NCBI GenBank assembly: GCA_964479625.1
Contig: CAYZMS010000026.1
Location: forward strand, 1 to 57,115
Reading direction: 5' to 3'
DNA length: 57,115 bases
Origin: CAYZMS01 sp964479625
GTDB taxonomy: Bacteria; Bacteroidota; Bacteroidia; Chitinophagales; Saprospiraceae
Under the pieces are notes generated by a model. The model saw only the letters and a list, made by a program, of their open reading frames with translations, made no database searches and was not told the DNA's origin. This document shows positions 23,156 to 32,813 of this stretch, one piece after another. A program made the position numbers and the translations under genes. How positions within the stretch are numbered: the stretch's first letter is position 1; every line of letters starts with the position of its first letter.

Positions 23156-25429
23156 TTACTGTTTTTTTGATCCCCGGCTTGGAACGGCGCCGCGGATCAC
23201 ATCATCCCCTGCACGCCGGTTATCCGAGGTGGCGGGGCGGTCCTTTAGACGTTTTTCCAGGAAATCGGTCATCTTTTGATAGAGGTGCAAACGGGTATTG
23301 CCACCATAGATCCCGTGGTTTCGATTGGGATAGAAATAGGTGTCAAATGGCTTGTTTGCATCTACCAGGGCGTTGACCATTTCTGCGGTATGCTGGAAAT
23401 GTACATTGTCATCGCCCATACCGTGTACCAGCAGGTAAGCTCCTTTCAGGCGGTCGGCAAAATTGACGGGCGAGTTTTGTTCATATCCGTCTTCATTTTC
23501 TACCAGGGTGCGCATATAGCGTTCCGTATAGATGGAGTCATACCACTTCCAGTTGGTCACTGGGGCAACGGCTATTGCAGCTTTAAACACTTCATTGCCC
23601 TTAAAGATTCCCAGAGAGGACATATATCCTCCATAGCTCCATCCGAAAATACCGATGCGCCCGGGATCGGTAAAGGGTAATTCGCCCAGGTATTTGGCGG
23701 CGGATATCTGGTCTTCGGTTTCCATTTTGCCAAGCTCCAGGTAGGTTTGTTTCTGGAAGTCGCGTCCCCGGGCGCCGGTTCCGCGGTTATCTACACTGGC
23801 AACGACATATCCCTGCTGAGCCAGCATTTGGAACCAGGCAAAATTGCTTACCGACCAGCGGTTGTTGACGGTTTGGCTACCGGGCCCACCATAAACATAC
23901 ATCAGAACGGGGTAGCGACGGCGCTCGTCAAAATTAGTCGGCTTAATGATCCAGCCATTCAGCCGGTCTCCACGCTCCGTCTTAAAGTCGAAAAACTCAA
24001 CCGGCTGGACGGCATACTTTTTTAGCTCTTTGACCAGCGGGGCGTTATCCTCGATCGTCCGGATTTCCCGGCCCCTTCGGTCGTAAACCGTGTAAACCGG
24101 TGGGGTGTTGGCATCGGAATGGGTGAGGGTATAGTACAGGAAATTACTGCTGAACTGGGCAGTATTATCGCCGGCTTCCTCTGCCACGGCCTGAAGCTTT
24201 TTCCCGGAGAGGTCGACCTTATAGACTTCCCGCTCCAGCGGGCTGTTTTTAGCGGCCTGAAAGTAGAGCTTTCCATTGCGTTCATCCAGTCCGTAGAAAT
24301 TGGTTACTTCCCATTTACCCTTTGTTAATTGTTGGTCCAGGCTCCCGTCTTTATTGAACAAATAAAGGTGGTTGTAACCATCCCGGTCGCTTGCGATAAT
24401 GAATTGGCGGCCGTTTTCCAGGAAGGTGAGGTAATCATAGGTACTTTCCAGTTCGATATAATAGTTGCTCCTTTCTTCGAACAACTTGCGGCTGCTGCCA
24501 TCATTGGCGTTGACCAAAAAGAGGGTCATTTGATTTTGGTGGCGGTTGAGTTCAGTGACGACCAGTTCATCTGCTTCGGTCGTCCACTGCAGGCGGGGCA
24601 GGTAGTAATCTTCCAGTTTACTTTTAGCCACCTCCATTCGTTGGCCTTGGTTTAGCTGGAAAATATGGGCGGTAACCCTTGCATTATTTTCCCCAACCTT
24701 GGGGTATTTAAAGGTGACATATTCCGGATAAAGTCCCTGCTTGTAGTTGGTCATGGTAAATTCAGGTACTTCGCGCTCATCGAACCGCAACCAGGCCAGG
24801 CGTTCCCCATCTGGGGACCATTCAAAGGCTTTGGACATGGAAAACTCTTCTTCATAGACCCAATCGGCCGCTCCGTTAATGATAGCGTTTTGTTCCCCAT
24901 CAGTGGTAACCCGGGTAAGGGTATTGGTCTTCAGGTCCTTGAAATACAGGTCATTCAAATAGACAAAGGCCACCTTATTGCCCTGTGGATTGAAGGTGGC
25001 GTATTGCACCTTTCCATCCGGGAAAAGGGGCTCCAGGCTTTGGGAGGCGCGGTCATATACGAAGTACTGGGCCTTGAAGGATCGCCGGTAGATGGACTCC
25101 CGTTCACTTTGAATCAGTAATTTACTTTCATCTTCGCTGAAAGAATAGCTGCTGATCTGTCCATTAAAGTCATTATTGTTGGAAAGGCCATTTCCATCAA
25201 AAAGGGCCCCCGTTTGGGTGCCGGTGGTCAGGTCATACTGAACAATGCGGTTGTTTTCCAGGCGGGAATAGTGGCGTCCGTCATTCATGAAATTAAAACC
25301 GGGAACGCGTTGGGCAGAGAACAGGCCTTGCTTCCATATCCCTTCAAGGCTTATGGTTTCCTGTGTCGCAACGGTCAAAGGAGCAAAGGTAGCTAACAAT
25401 AGGGCGAATATCAAGAAATTAGGTCTCAT
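23156..25429 (-). CDS. Dipeptidyl peptidase IV family serine protease (S9B)
   Basis: This 757-residue exported enzyme removes N-terminal dipeptides, usually X-Pro or X-Ala. It has a signal peptide (MRPNFLIFALLLATFAPLTV), an N-terminal beta-propeller covering residues 40-480, in which DWVYEEEFSMSKAFEWSPDG carries the Glu-Glu pair that binds the substrate amino terminus, and a C-terminal alpha/beta-hydrolase domain. The catalytic Ser is in GIFGWSYGGYMSSLG (about residue 598), the Asp in VHGMGDDNVHFQHT and the His in YPNRNHGIYGG. It should act in the periplasm or at the surface in peptide use. The regulator ends 13 bases before its start and smpB begins seven bases after its stop, giving a three-gene unit. 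Confidence 0.93.
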   Translation of the reverse strand: MRPNFLIFALLLATFAPLTVATQETISLEGIWKQGLFSAQRVPGFNFMNDGRHYSRLENNRIVQYDLTTGTQTGALFDGNGLSNNNDFNGQISSYSFSEDESKLLIQSERESIYRRSFKAQYFVYDRASQSLEPLFPDGKVQYATFNPQGNKVAFVYLNDLYFKDLKTNTLTRVTTDGEQNAIINGAADWVYEEEFSMSKAFEWSPDGERLAWLRFDEREVPEFTMTNYKQGLYPEYVTFKYPKVGENNARVTAHIFQLNQGQRMEVAKSKLEDYYLPRLQWTTEADELVVTELNRHQNQMTLFLVNANDGSSRKLFEERSNYYIELESTYDYLTFLENGRQFIIASDRDGYNHLYLFNKDGSLDQQLTKGKWEVTNFYGLDERNGKLYFQAAKNSPLEREVYKVDLSGKKLQAVAEEAGDNTAQFSSNFLYYTLTHSDANTPPVYTVYDRRGREIRTIEDNAPLVKELKKYAVQPVEFFDFKTERGDRLNGWIIKPTNFDERRRYPVLMYVYGGPGSQTVNNRWSVSNFAWFQMLAQQGYVVASVDNRGTGARGRDFQKQTYLELGKMETEDQISAAKYLGELPFTDPGRIGIFGWSYGGYMSSLGIFKGNEVFKAAIAVAPVTNWKWYDSIYTERYMRTLVENEDGYEQNSPVNFADRLKGAYLLVHGMGDDNVHFQHTAEMVNALVDANKPFDTYFYPNRNHGIYGGNTRLHLYQKMTDFLEKRLKDRPATSDNRRAGDDVIRGAVPSRGSKKQ

Positions 25430-25442
25430 ACAATGGCCGTGT

Positions 25443-26930
25443 TTATTGCATTAGTGCTTTTAACTTATTTTGCATTTCGTGGTATTGGCTGCGTTTTCGA
25501 ATGATCGAAGGTTCGGCAGCCCGAACTTCGCAATCCATGATGTTACAACGCTCGCAGGTAGTGTGTACATCTGCCTTCGGAATGGCGGGATCATCAAAAA
25601 AACGGATGCGATCCCGCAGCGCCTGGTTGATCAGCAGGCCAATGGTCACGCTGACGTTTTTATGCGGCGCCGGGTATCCGGGGCGGGCAATAGTTAAGCA
25701 GAGGTACTCATCTTCTGTGCCGATGTACTGCGATCGCTGGGCCTTAACAATAAAAGGCGGGGGAGGCCCCTGCTGTTGTTGTTGCCGCAGTTCTTTCAGG
25801 GCGCTTATCGAAACCCAGCGGCGACAATAGTGCTCGGAGATCCCATTGCCATGAGGGTGGTGTTGTTGATGCAGGTGCAGCTCCTTATCCATGTGGAAGA
25901 TTTCCGTTCGGGTATCCTGAGAGAACCGAATGAAAAAGAGTTTCTTCAGGTTGAAAAATTGTGGGAGCACATTGGTTAAGCGGTGGGACAGCATTTCGGG
26001 AGTTGCATCATAGCGGCTCATTAGTTCGAGTAAAGCCTTGCCATCCCATTTGGGCAAAGCGAAAAAAGATTCCAGGTCAGAGCAGATACTCTCCAATGGC
26101 ATGTGTAGGGCAACCGAAAAATAGATGGCTTTGGAGTGGTTCAATACTTCTTCAAAACTCCGACCTCTTTGAATAGAAGAAGTGTAAGCCCTTTCCTCTA
26201 GTGCAAGGTAGTTGAAAGCGAGCTCCTTGCCCAGTTGAAAGGATCGCTGCATAGAGGTCAGGTTGCTGTTGAGCAATAGGATTTGTTTTTTAGGCAGATA
26301 GACCGAGCGAAGTTTTTTCAATTCGGGATGTTGATCCAGGCCGCTGTGGTCAATTTTATAATTATAGACCTTTTGAAGTAGGTACTCCAGTACACCTGGG
26401 TCCAGGGGCAATTGATCAGGCAGGCGGTACTCCTCTCGGAACCTGTTCACGGCCTGTTCCAGTTCGGGGAAATAGTTATGGTGTAATTCCAGAAACGACC
26501 GAAGCGCGCTGAAGAAAAAATGCTCTTCGCGGACGGCATAATTTCGGGAAAGCTCCAGGAGGGTGGAAATGAAAGCACCCACCCGTGCCGGGGCCCCGGC
26601 TATGATCTCTACCACCTTGGTCAATTCGATCCCGAAAATATCGAGCGGAAGTTCATTCAAAAAGCGGGAGCGGAGCAGTTCGGCCAGAGGGGCCATTTGC
26701 TCTTCAAAATCAGTGGTAGTCAGGCTTTCAAAATCGGTGCCCAGGGCCTGGGCAAGGGTTCGTATCTTGTCTTCCCTGGGGTATTTTTTCCCTTTTTCAA
26801 TCTCGTTCAGGTAGGAGACGGACATTTTAGTTTTTGCCGCCAGTTCTGCAAAGGAAAGCTTTTGAGCCTGCCGTAATTGCTTAACCCGCAGCCCAAGCAG
26901 TATCTTATGCGTTTGGGATTTACCATTCAT
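25443..26930 (-). CDS. XRE/ScfR-type transcriptional regulator with DUF2083-like C-terminus
   Basis: The ATG at 26930 gives 495 residues; a TTG at 26972 would add 14. Residues 10-70 are a XRE helix-turn-helix (RVKQLRQAQKLSFAELAAK, MSVSYLNEIEKGKKYP). The middle holds an IrrE/ImmA-like region (RSFQLGKELAFNYLALEERA) lacking an HEXXH zinc motif. The C-terminal third ends with the four-cysteine signature CERCNIMDCEVRAAEPS (about 462-478), which is the mark of the RamB/ScfR family. Members control acetate, propionate and glyoxylate metabolism in other bacteria and sense acyl-CoA. Here it heads an operon with a dipeptidyl peptidase and smpB. A local or global role cannot be decided. Function is by family. 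Confidence 0.8.
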   Translation of the reverse strand: MNGKSQTHKILLGLRVKQLRQAQKLSFAELAAKTKMSVSYLNEIEKGKKYPREDKIRTLAQALGTDFESLTTTDFEEQMAPLAELLRSRFLNELPLDIFGIELTKVVEIIAGAPARVGAFISTLLELSRNYAVREEHFFFSALRSFLELHHNYFPELEQAVNRFREEYRLPDQLPLDPGVLEYLLQKVYNYKIDHSGLDQHPELKKLRSVYLPKKQILLLNSNLTSMQRSFQLGKELAFNYLALEERAYTSSIQRGRSFEEVLNHSKAIYFSVALHMPLESICSDLESFFALPKWDGKALLELMSRYDATPEMLSHRLTNVLPQFFNLKKLFFIRFSQDTRTEIFHMDKELHLHQQHHPHGNGISEHYCRRWVSISALKELRQQQQQGPPPPFIVKAQRSQYIGTEDEYLCLTIARPGYPAPHKNVSVTIGLLINQALRDRIRFFDDPAIPKADVHTTCERCNIMDCEVRAAEPSIIRKRSQYHEMQNKLKALMQ

Positions 26931-27279
26931 CACTGTGCTTGCCTGGACGGAAGTCGTTCGATCTTTATTCAAAATGTCGAAAGTTTAGTACTCCAAAACT
27001 TGAAAGCACCTAATTTAAAGAAATTAAGCGAATTTTCGCAAGTTGGCAAGAGGGGAAGCAATTAGGGGGGGCTTTGAGCTTTTTTTAGCATAAAACAGGT
27101 TTGATCTCCAATGGGGTAATCTCCTTTGAAAGCATGTACGCACTCGAAATAAAATGGGGGAGGACCTTTTTCCTTGTACTTTCCGGATGAACTGATCTGA
27201 ACTTACCGACAGCCGTCCATTACAATTAAACTATAGCCTTCGATCTTGGGGATTGGTATCCCGTCGATCAGGCCATATT
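26931..27279. other. Non-coding stretch upstream of the ScfR-like regulator
   Basis: About 350 bases between two genes on the minus strand. It must contain the promoter of the regulator operon. I see a small imperfect palindrome GCGAATTTTCGC near 27029 and a 7-G run near 27065, but no clear -7/-33 pair, terminator, tRNA or open frame with family resemblance. Confidence 0.5.
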
Positions 27280-27939
27280 CTAATTATCTCTTTTCTTTTT
27301 GTAGTCTCCGTTTTTCCAGCTATCGAAGAATTTCTTCCAGGCTATGGGGTTAAAGATATTCATGGGCGGTTGCTGGCCATAATAGTAGTATTCACTGGCT
27401 TGTTGGCGGAGGTAGAAATCGGCATTTTCATTCCCATCCACAGATACGGTATAGCGGGCTTTTTCGAGCACTTCTGTAGCCATATTCTCTGCGGCGTACT
27501 TTTGAAGTTCGGGTGTAACATCCATGGCCAGGAATTCCAGTTTGAAGTGTTCCCTACTGGGCCATGGGAAGACGACCGTTTCCGGAAGATTGATGGTATC
27601 CTGGGTCATCAGTTGCACGATCGAATAATGGGAATCCTCTAATGTTTTTGGCACCTCGTAGCGTACTGTTTTGTACCCGAGTGCCGAAAACTCCACTACG
27701 CCACCCTTTTCTACAACGATAGAGAAGAAACCTTTGAAATCGGTATAGGTACCCCTGCTGTCCCCTTTGACCAAAATATTCACATAAGGGATGGGGATTA
27801 GGTTCTCGTCACTGCCATCCAGTACCAAACCGGAGAGTTGGACCAACTCCGGTTTTTCGGTTTGCTGAGCCTGGAGGGTGATTGAACAGCCGATCAGGAT
27901 TAAAGAAAGCAGCAATAGTTGTCTGGTATATGGCTTCAT
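27280..27939 (-). CDS. Exported carboxypeptidase-like regulatory domain protein
   Basis: With the ATG at 27939 the product is 219 residues and opens with a signal peptide (MKPYTRQLLLLSLILIGCSI, cleaved near LQA-QQ). Residues 30-120 form a carboxypeptidase regulatory-like beta-sandwich: LSGLVLDGSDENLIPIPYVN, then ILVKGDSRGTYTDFKGFFSI and VEFSALGYKTVRYEVP, the same module found at the N-terminus of TonB receptors. The C-terminal 90 residues (LEFLAMDVTPELQKYAAENM, with QQASEYYYYGQQPPMNIFNP near the end) are conserved in Bacteroidota hypothetical proteins with this module. It probably acts in the periplasm or at the outer membrane. The function is not known. Confidence 0.78.
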   Translation of the reverse strand: MKPYTRQLLLLSLILIGCSITLQAQQTEKPELVQLSGLVLDGSDENLIPIPYVNILVKGDSRGTYTDFKGFFSIVVEKGGVVEFSALGYKTVRYEVPKTLEDSHYSIVQLMTQDTINLPETVVFPWPSREHFKLEFLAMDVTPELQKYAAENMATEVLEKARYTVSVDGNENADFYLRQQASEYYYYGQQPPMNIFNPIAWKKFFDSWKNGDYKKKRDN

Positions 27940-28040
27940 GCGATGAATTTCAAGTCGAGGGAGTTTCAATAAAAGCTCCCCCGTAAGATACGAATCTATA
28001 CAATAGACCGCTACGCCCCCCTAAAGGTTTGATGAAGTAC

Positions 28041-30464
28041 TTATTTTTCCAGTGCTATCTCCAAAACCTGATGCATATCCGCAACGTAATGGAACTCCAG
28101 GCCTTTGATGTAATCGGGATTGATCTCCTCTACGTGTTTTTTATTTTCTTCACAGAGTATGATTTCCTTCATACCGGCTCTTCGTGCGGCCAGTATCTTT
28201 GATTTGATCCCTCCTACAGGCAGGACCTTTCCCCGCAGGGTAATCTCCCCGGTCATGGCCATAAAAGGTTTTACGCGTCGACCCGTTAATAAGGATGCCA
28301 GGGCAGTGAGCATGGTGATCCCGGCCGAAGGGCCATCTTTGGGAATTGCACCCTCTGGAATATGGAGATGTAAGTCGTTGTTCTTTAAAAGCTCATGCTC
28401 TATGCCCAGTTCCTGATTGCGCGCTTTGAGATAACTCAAAGCGGTGGTAGCAGACTCCTTCATAACATCGCCCAGATTACCCGTGAGGATGAGTTTTCCA
28501 TTACCTGTGGAAAGGCTGGATTCGATGAAGAGGATCTCTCCCCCCACCTGTGTCCAGGCAAGGCCGACGGCGACGCCGGGGGCATGTACCTCTTGGTATT
28601 GAGCAGAGTTGAAGCGGGTGGGCCCCAGGTAGTCGGGGAGTTCGGAGGCCTTTATTGCCGGATCGTACTTTTCTTCCATAGCGACCTTTTTGGCCACGAC
28701 CCGCATAAGGGCGCCGATGCGCCGCTTAAGAGAGCGTACGCCCGATTCGCGGGTATAATCCTGTATGAGTTGGTTAAGGGTTCTGGCCTTTAGTTTGATA
28801 TCGCCTTTTTTTAAGCCGTGCTCCTGCATGAGCTCCGGGATAAGGTGGCGTTTGGCGATCTCCACCTTTTCCTCGGTTGAATAGCCGGTTAGTTCGATGA
28901 CTTCCATGCGGTCGAGCAGGGCGGGCTGCAAGGTGTTGAGGGAATTAGCTGTAGCAATGAACAGGACCTTGGACAGGTCGTACTCCAGTTCCAGGTAGTT
29001 GTCGTAGAAAGTGCTGTTTTGTTCGGGGTCGAGTACTTCCAGCAGGGCGGAAGAGGGGTCTCCCCTGAAATCTCGACCCATTTTGTCGATCTCATCCAGG
29101 ATAAAAACCGGATTAGAAGTACCTGCTTTCTTCAGGGACTGGAGGATACGACCGGGCATGGCCCCGATATACGTCTTGCGGTGCCCTCTGATCTCCGATT
29201 CATCATGCAGGCCACCCAGGGACATGCGAACGAATGCTCTTTCCAAAGCCGTGGCGATCGAACGACCAAGAGAGGTCTTACCTACTCCCGGAGGGCCAAC
29301 CAGGCAGATGATAGGAGCTTTCATATCTCCTTTTAACTTCAGGACTGCCAGGTGCTCCAGGATGCGGTCTTTTACCTTTTCCAGGCCAAAATGATCGGCA
29401 TCCAGTATCTGTTTTACCTTTTTCAAGTTGAACTTATCCTGAGATAAGGTATCCCAGGGCAGGTCAAGCATCAATTCTAGGTAATTCATCTGGATGGAAT
29501 ATTCTGCCACCTGTGGGTTCATCCTGCGGATACGGTTGAGCTCCTTTTCGAAATGTTTTTGGGCATTTTCCGGCCACTCTTTTGAGCGAGCCCGTTTTTC
29601 CAGCCTTTGGATCTCTTCATCCTGTGGGTTTTGCCCCAGTTCTTCCTGAATGGTTTTCAGCTGCTGGTTCAGGAAATAATCCCGTTGTTGTTTTTCCAGA
29701 TCTCCGCGCACCCGGTTCTCGATCTGGTCTTTTAGTTCCAGTAGCTGCAATTCGTTATTCATTTCGCGCAGGATGTAATCCGCTTTTTTGGAGAGGCTGT
29801 CCATCTCCAGTATTTTTTGTTTTTTCTCTATGCTGATATTGAGATTGGAGGCAATAAAGTTTAACAGAAAGGCATGGTTATTGATCCCCTGCAGCATGAC
29901 CAGGGCCTCGGAAGGTATCTGGGGGGAAAGTTCGATGATCTTCTTGGCAAGGTCAAGAACGGTAGCGATCAGGGCCTCGAACTCCAGTTGGTTTTTGGGT
30001 GCTTTGTATTCCAGCGTGCTGATGCGCCCTTTCAGGTAGGGCTCTGTTTGCATCAGGGATTCTACCTGGAAGCGTTTCTGCCCCCGGATTACCGCAGTAA
30101 TGGTGCCGTCGGGCATTCGAAGCAGCTTAAGGATGCGGGCAATTGCTCCAACCTCATACAGGTCATCCTGCTGCGGATGTTCATCTTCAGGCTCCCGTTG
30201 GGTGACCACGCCTATCAAACGGCCGTTGCGATAAGCTTGATTGATAGCGGCAATGGATTTATCGCGACCCACTGTGATCGGGATCACTATTCCGGGGAAT
30301 AGTACCGTATTTTTGAGTGCCAGCAGGGGAATGTGTTCGGGATAATCCGGCTCTTCAGTGGGTTCTTCCTCTTCCTCCACGGAGAAAATGGGGAGGAATT
30401 CTCCTTCGTCTTCGTGGCCCTGGTTGGCAAAAAGTTCTTCAAACATAGGTTCAATGAATTGCAA
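28041..30464 (-). CDS. lon: ATP-dependent protease Lon
   Basis: Lon degrades damaged and short-lived regulatory proteins in the cytoplasm. The protein is 807 residues. It starts with an acidic leader (about 1-40, EEEEEPTEEP), then the N-terminal substrate domain (HIPLLALKNTVLFPGIVIPI), a coiled coil, and the AAA+ module with Walker A VGPPGVGKTSLG and Walker B VFILDEIDKM. The C-terminal protease domain has the catalytic Ser in PKDGPSAGITM and the Lys in GGIKSKILAARRAG. The ATG at 30446 (MFEEL) is an alternative start six codons later. Sensor-1 and arginine-finger segments (TANSLNTLQPALLDRMEVIE) are intact. It stands alone 270 bases downstream of parE on the same strand. Confidence 0.96.
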   Translation of the reverse strand: MQFIEPMFEELFANQGHEDEGEFLPIFSVEEEEEPTEEPDYPEHIPLLALKNTVLFPGIVIPITVGRDKSIAAINQAYRNGRLIGVVTQREPEDEHPQQDDLYEVGAIARILKLLRMPDGTITAVIRGQKRFQVESLMQTEPYLKGRISTLEYKAPKNQLEFEALIATVLDLAKKIIELSPQIPSEALVMLQGINNHAFLLNFIASNLNISIEKKQKILEMDSLSKKADYILREMNNELQLLELKDQIENRVRGDLEKQQRDYFLNQQLKTIQEELGQNPQDEEIQRLEKRARSKEWPENAQKHFEKELNRIRRMNPQVAEYSIQMNYLELMLDLPWDTLSQDKFNLKKVKQILDADHFGLEKVKDRILEHLAVLKLKGDMKAPIICLVGPPGVGKTSLGRSIATALERAFVRMSLGGLHDESEIRGHRKTYIGAMPGRILQSLKKAGTSNPVFILDEIDKMGRDFRGDPSSALLEVLDPEQNSTFYDNYLELEYDLSKVLFIATANSLNTLQPALLDRMEVIELTGYSTEEKVEIAKRHLIPELMQEHGLKKGDIKLKARTLNQLIQDYTRESGVRSLKRRIGALMRVVAKKVAMEEKYDPAIKASELPDYLGPTRFNSAQYQEVHAPGVAVGLAWTQVGGEILFIESSLSTGNGKLILTGNLGDVMKESATTALSYLKARNQELGIEHELLKNNDLHLHIPEGAIPKDGPSAGITMLTALASLLTGRRVKPFMAMTGEITLRGKVLPVGGIKSKILAARRAGMKEIILCEENKKHVEEINPDYIKGLEFHYVADMHQVLEIALEK

Positions 30465-30733
30465 TTGTCTTTTCCACCGCTCTTTCTACATATTCGGTCA
30501 ATTTGGCGGAAAAAACAACCTCTTTAGGCTTTTGAGTCTAATGCCAAATTCTATGCCGACCGGGGCCGGCACAACACAAAAAAAATGGATACGGGTGTTA
30601 AGGGTTTGGTTTGCAGTAGCTTAATTGCTGACTTGATCTTCCCGCCCATTTAAAGTGATGACTGCAAAGACGACAAATCGTCAGTGATTTTCCAAAGTGA
30701 TTGGGCAAATTGACGTGTGGAGCGCAAAACTAA

Positions 30734-32662
30734 TTAAATATTCAATCCGGTTGTAATCGGTTCAGCGGTTTTTAATTTTTGGATAGGGTTTTCTTCTTCC
30801 CCTGCTTCATCTTTTTCTACGCGAAGGTTCTCGATGATGAATTCCTGTCGTTTTGGGGTATTCTTGCCCATATAGTACAGCAGGATTTGGTCGAGGTCGG
30901 TATCCTCTCCAATAATAACCGGCTCCAGGCGGATATCCTCTCCGATGAAATCCTTAAACTCATCCGGAGAGATCTCTCCAAGTCCCTTGAATCGGGTAAT
31001 CTCGGGTTTACCCCGAAGTTGTTCGATAGCGGCCTTTTTTTCTGCCTCGGAATAGCAATAGAATTTTTGTTGTTTATCCCGAACACGAAAAAGGGGCGTT
31101 TCGAGAATAAACAGGTGGCCCTGCCGTACCAGTTCGGGAAAGAACTGCAGGAAAAAGGTCAGTAGTAGCAGTCGGATGTGCATGCCATCCACATCGGCAT
31201 CGGTGGCGATCACCACGCGATTGTAGCGGAGGTCTTCCAGGCCGTCCTCGATATCGAGGGCGTGTTGAAGCAGGTTGAACTCTTCATTTTCGTAAACTAC
31301 CTTTTTGGTTAGTCCATGGCAGTTGAGGGGTTTTCCTCTAAGGCTGAAAACGGCCTGTGTCTGAACATCCCGGGCTTTGGTAATGGACCCGCTAGCGGAG
31401 TCTCCCTCCGTAATGAAGAGGGTGGTTTGTTTGCGAAGTTCCTCATCTGTTTTGCGGGGGCTGTCGTTGAGATGGAGTCGGCAATCCCGAAGTTTTTTGT
31501 TGTGTAGATTGGCCTTTTTTGCTCGTTGATTAGCGAGTTTTTTTATTCCGGCGATCTCCTTTCGTTCTCTTTCGGATTGGAGGATGCGCTTTTCCATTTC
31601 CCGGGCGATCTCGGGATTGGCATGTAGAAAATTATCCAGTTTTTGCTTGATGTGGTTGCCGATGAACGTTCGAATGGTTGGCCCTTGTGGCCCTACTTCA
31701 GTAGAACCCAATTTGGTTTTGGTCTGGGACTCAAAGACCGGTTCTTCAATTCGAACACTGACGGCTGCAACGATAGAGCTAAGAATATCCTTTCGGTCAA
31801 AACTTTTTTTGTTGAAGTGTTCCTGGACGGTCTTGACGACTGCTTCCCGAAAGGCATTGAGGTGGGTACCACCCTGAGTGGTGTGTTGACCATTTACAAA
31901 GGAATAATACTGCTCGCCGTAGTGATTACCATGGCTGAGGGCCACTTCAAGGTCTCCTTCCTCATCGCGCAGGTGAATGATGGGGTAGCGGAGGTTGTCG
32001 TTCTTGGTTCTTCGTTCCAGCAGGTCGAGCAGGCCTTTTTTCGATACCAGGGTTTGCCCGTTGAAATTAATCTTCAGACCGGCATTCAGGTAGGCGTAGT
32101 TCCAAAATTGATTTTCGAGATAATCCGACCGGAATTTATAATTTTTGAATACGGAGCTGTCAGGCCGAAACAGGACGGTAGTCCCGTTCGGCTCGTCTGT
32201 TGGGGCGACTCGGTGATCTTTTTGCATTTCTCCCCGTTCGAACTCGGCAACTTTCTTTTTCCCATCCCTCACCGATTCTACCCGGAAGTAATCGGACAGT
32301 GCATTTACCGCCTTGGTTCCCACTCCATTGAGGCCCACTGATTTCTTAAAGGCTTTGGAGTCATATTTACCACCGGTATTGATCTTAGAGACGCAATCAA
32401 TGACCTTTCCCAGGGGAATCCCCCGGCCATAGTCGCGGATAATGACCTGGCCGTTTTCCACCTTGACTTCGATCTGTTTGCCATGGCCCATTACGTACTC
32501 ATCGATAGCATTATCAATGACTTCCTTTACGAGAATGTAAATGCCGTCGTCTACGGAAGAGCCGTCGCCCAGCTTTCCGATGTACATGCCGGGGCGCATG
32601 CGAATATGTTCACGCCAATCGAGCGATCGAATGTTCTCTTCGTTATAAGTTATCTTAGCCAT
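30734..32662 (-). CDS. parE: DNA topoisomerase IV subunit B
   Basis: This is the ATPase subunit of a type IIA topoisomerase. The 642-residue protein has the GHKL ATPase signature (VKEVIDNAIDEY; RDYGRGIPLG; GLNGVGTKAVNAL), the transducer domain, and the Toprim domain with FITEGDSASGSITKARD and the metal-binding DADVDGMHIR. The opening, LDWREHIRMRPGMYIG, is typical of Bacteroidota ParE rather than GyrB (which keeps longer inserts). ParC normally lies next to ParE in this phylum, but the next gene downstream here is lon, so parC must be elsewhere. A hairpin (32691-32705) lies in the leader, 29 bases upstream of the start codon. Confidence 0.9.
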   Translation of the reverse strand: MAKITYNEENIRSLDWREHIRMRPGMYIGKLGDGSSVDDGIYILVKEVIDNAIDEYVMGHGKQIEVKVENGQVIIRDYGRGIPLGKVIDCVSKINTGGKYDSKAFKKSVGLNGVGTKAVNALSDYFRVESVRDGKKKVAEFERGEMQKDHRVAPTDEPNGTTVLFRPDSSVFKNYKFRSDYLENQFWNYAYLNAGLKINFNGQTLVSKKGLLDLLERRTKNDNLRYPIIHLRDEEGDLEVALSHGNHYGEQYYSFVNGQHTTQGGTHLNAFREAVVKTVQEHFNKKSFDRKDILSSIVAAVSVRIEEPVFESQTKTKLGSTEVGPQGPTIRTFIGNHIKQKLDNFLHANPEIAREMEKRILQSERERKEIAGIKKLANQRAKKANLHNKKLRDCRLHLNDSPRKTDEELRKQTTLFITEGDSASGSITKARDVQTQAVFSLRGKPLNCHGLTKKVVYENEEFNLLQHALDIEDGLEDLRYNRVVIATDADVDGMHIRLLLLTFFLQFFPELVRQGHLFILETPLFRVRDKQQKFYCYSEAEKKAAIEQLRGKPEITRFKGLGEISPDEFKDFIGEDIRLEPVIIGEDTDLDQILLYYMGKNTPKRQEFIIENLRVEKDEAGEEENPIQKLKTAEPITTGLNI

Positions 32663-32690
32663 GGAAAGAAATGTACTTGGAATTTAGTAC

Positions 32691-32705
32691 GGACCGTAGC
32701 GGTCC
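32691..32705. repeat. Short palindromic hairpin in the parE leader
   Basis: GGACCG-TAG-CGGTCC forms a perfect 6-bp GC-rich stem with a 3-base loop, 29-43 bases upstream of the parE start codon on the minus strand. It could act in the leader RNA or be a short dispersed palindrome. A related word, GGTCCGTnCTAA, occurs upstream of rluB (near 13326-13338, minus strand). Confidence 0.45.
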
Positions 32706-32813
32706 GGAATTTTTTAAATAAACCCTAAAGATAAGGATCAAAAGTCGCTTTTTTGTGTTACAAAAATACGAATAATAACCAATTGGGCAAACATTTTGTT
32801 TTAAATTATTGGA

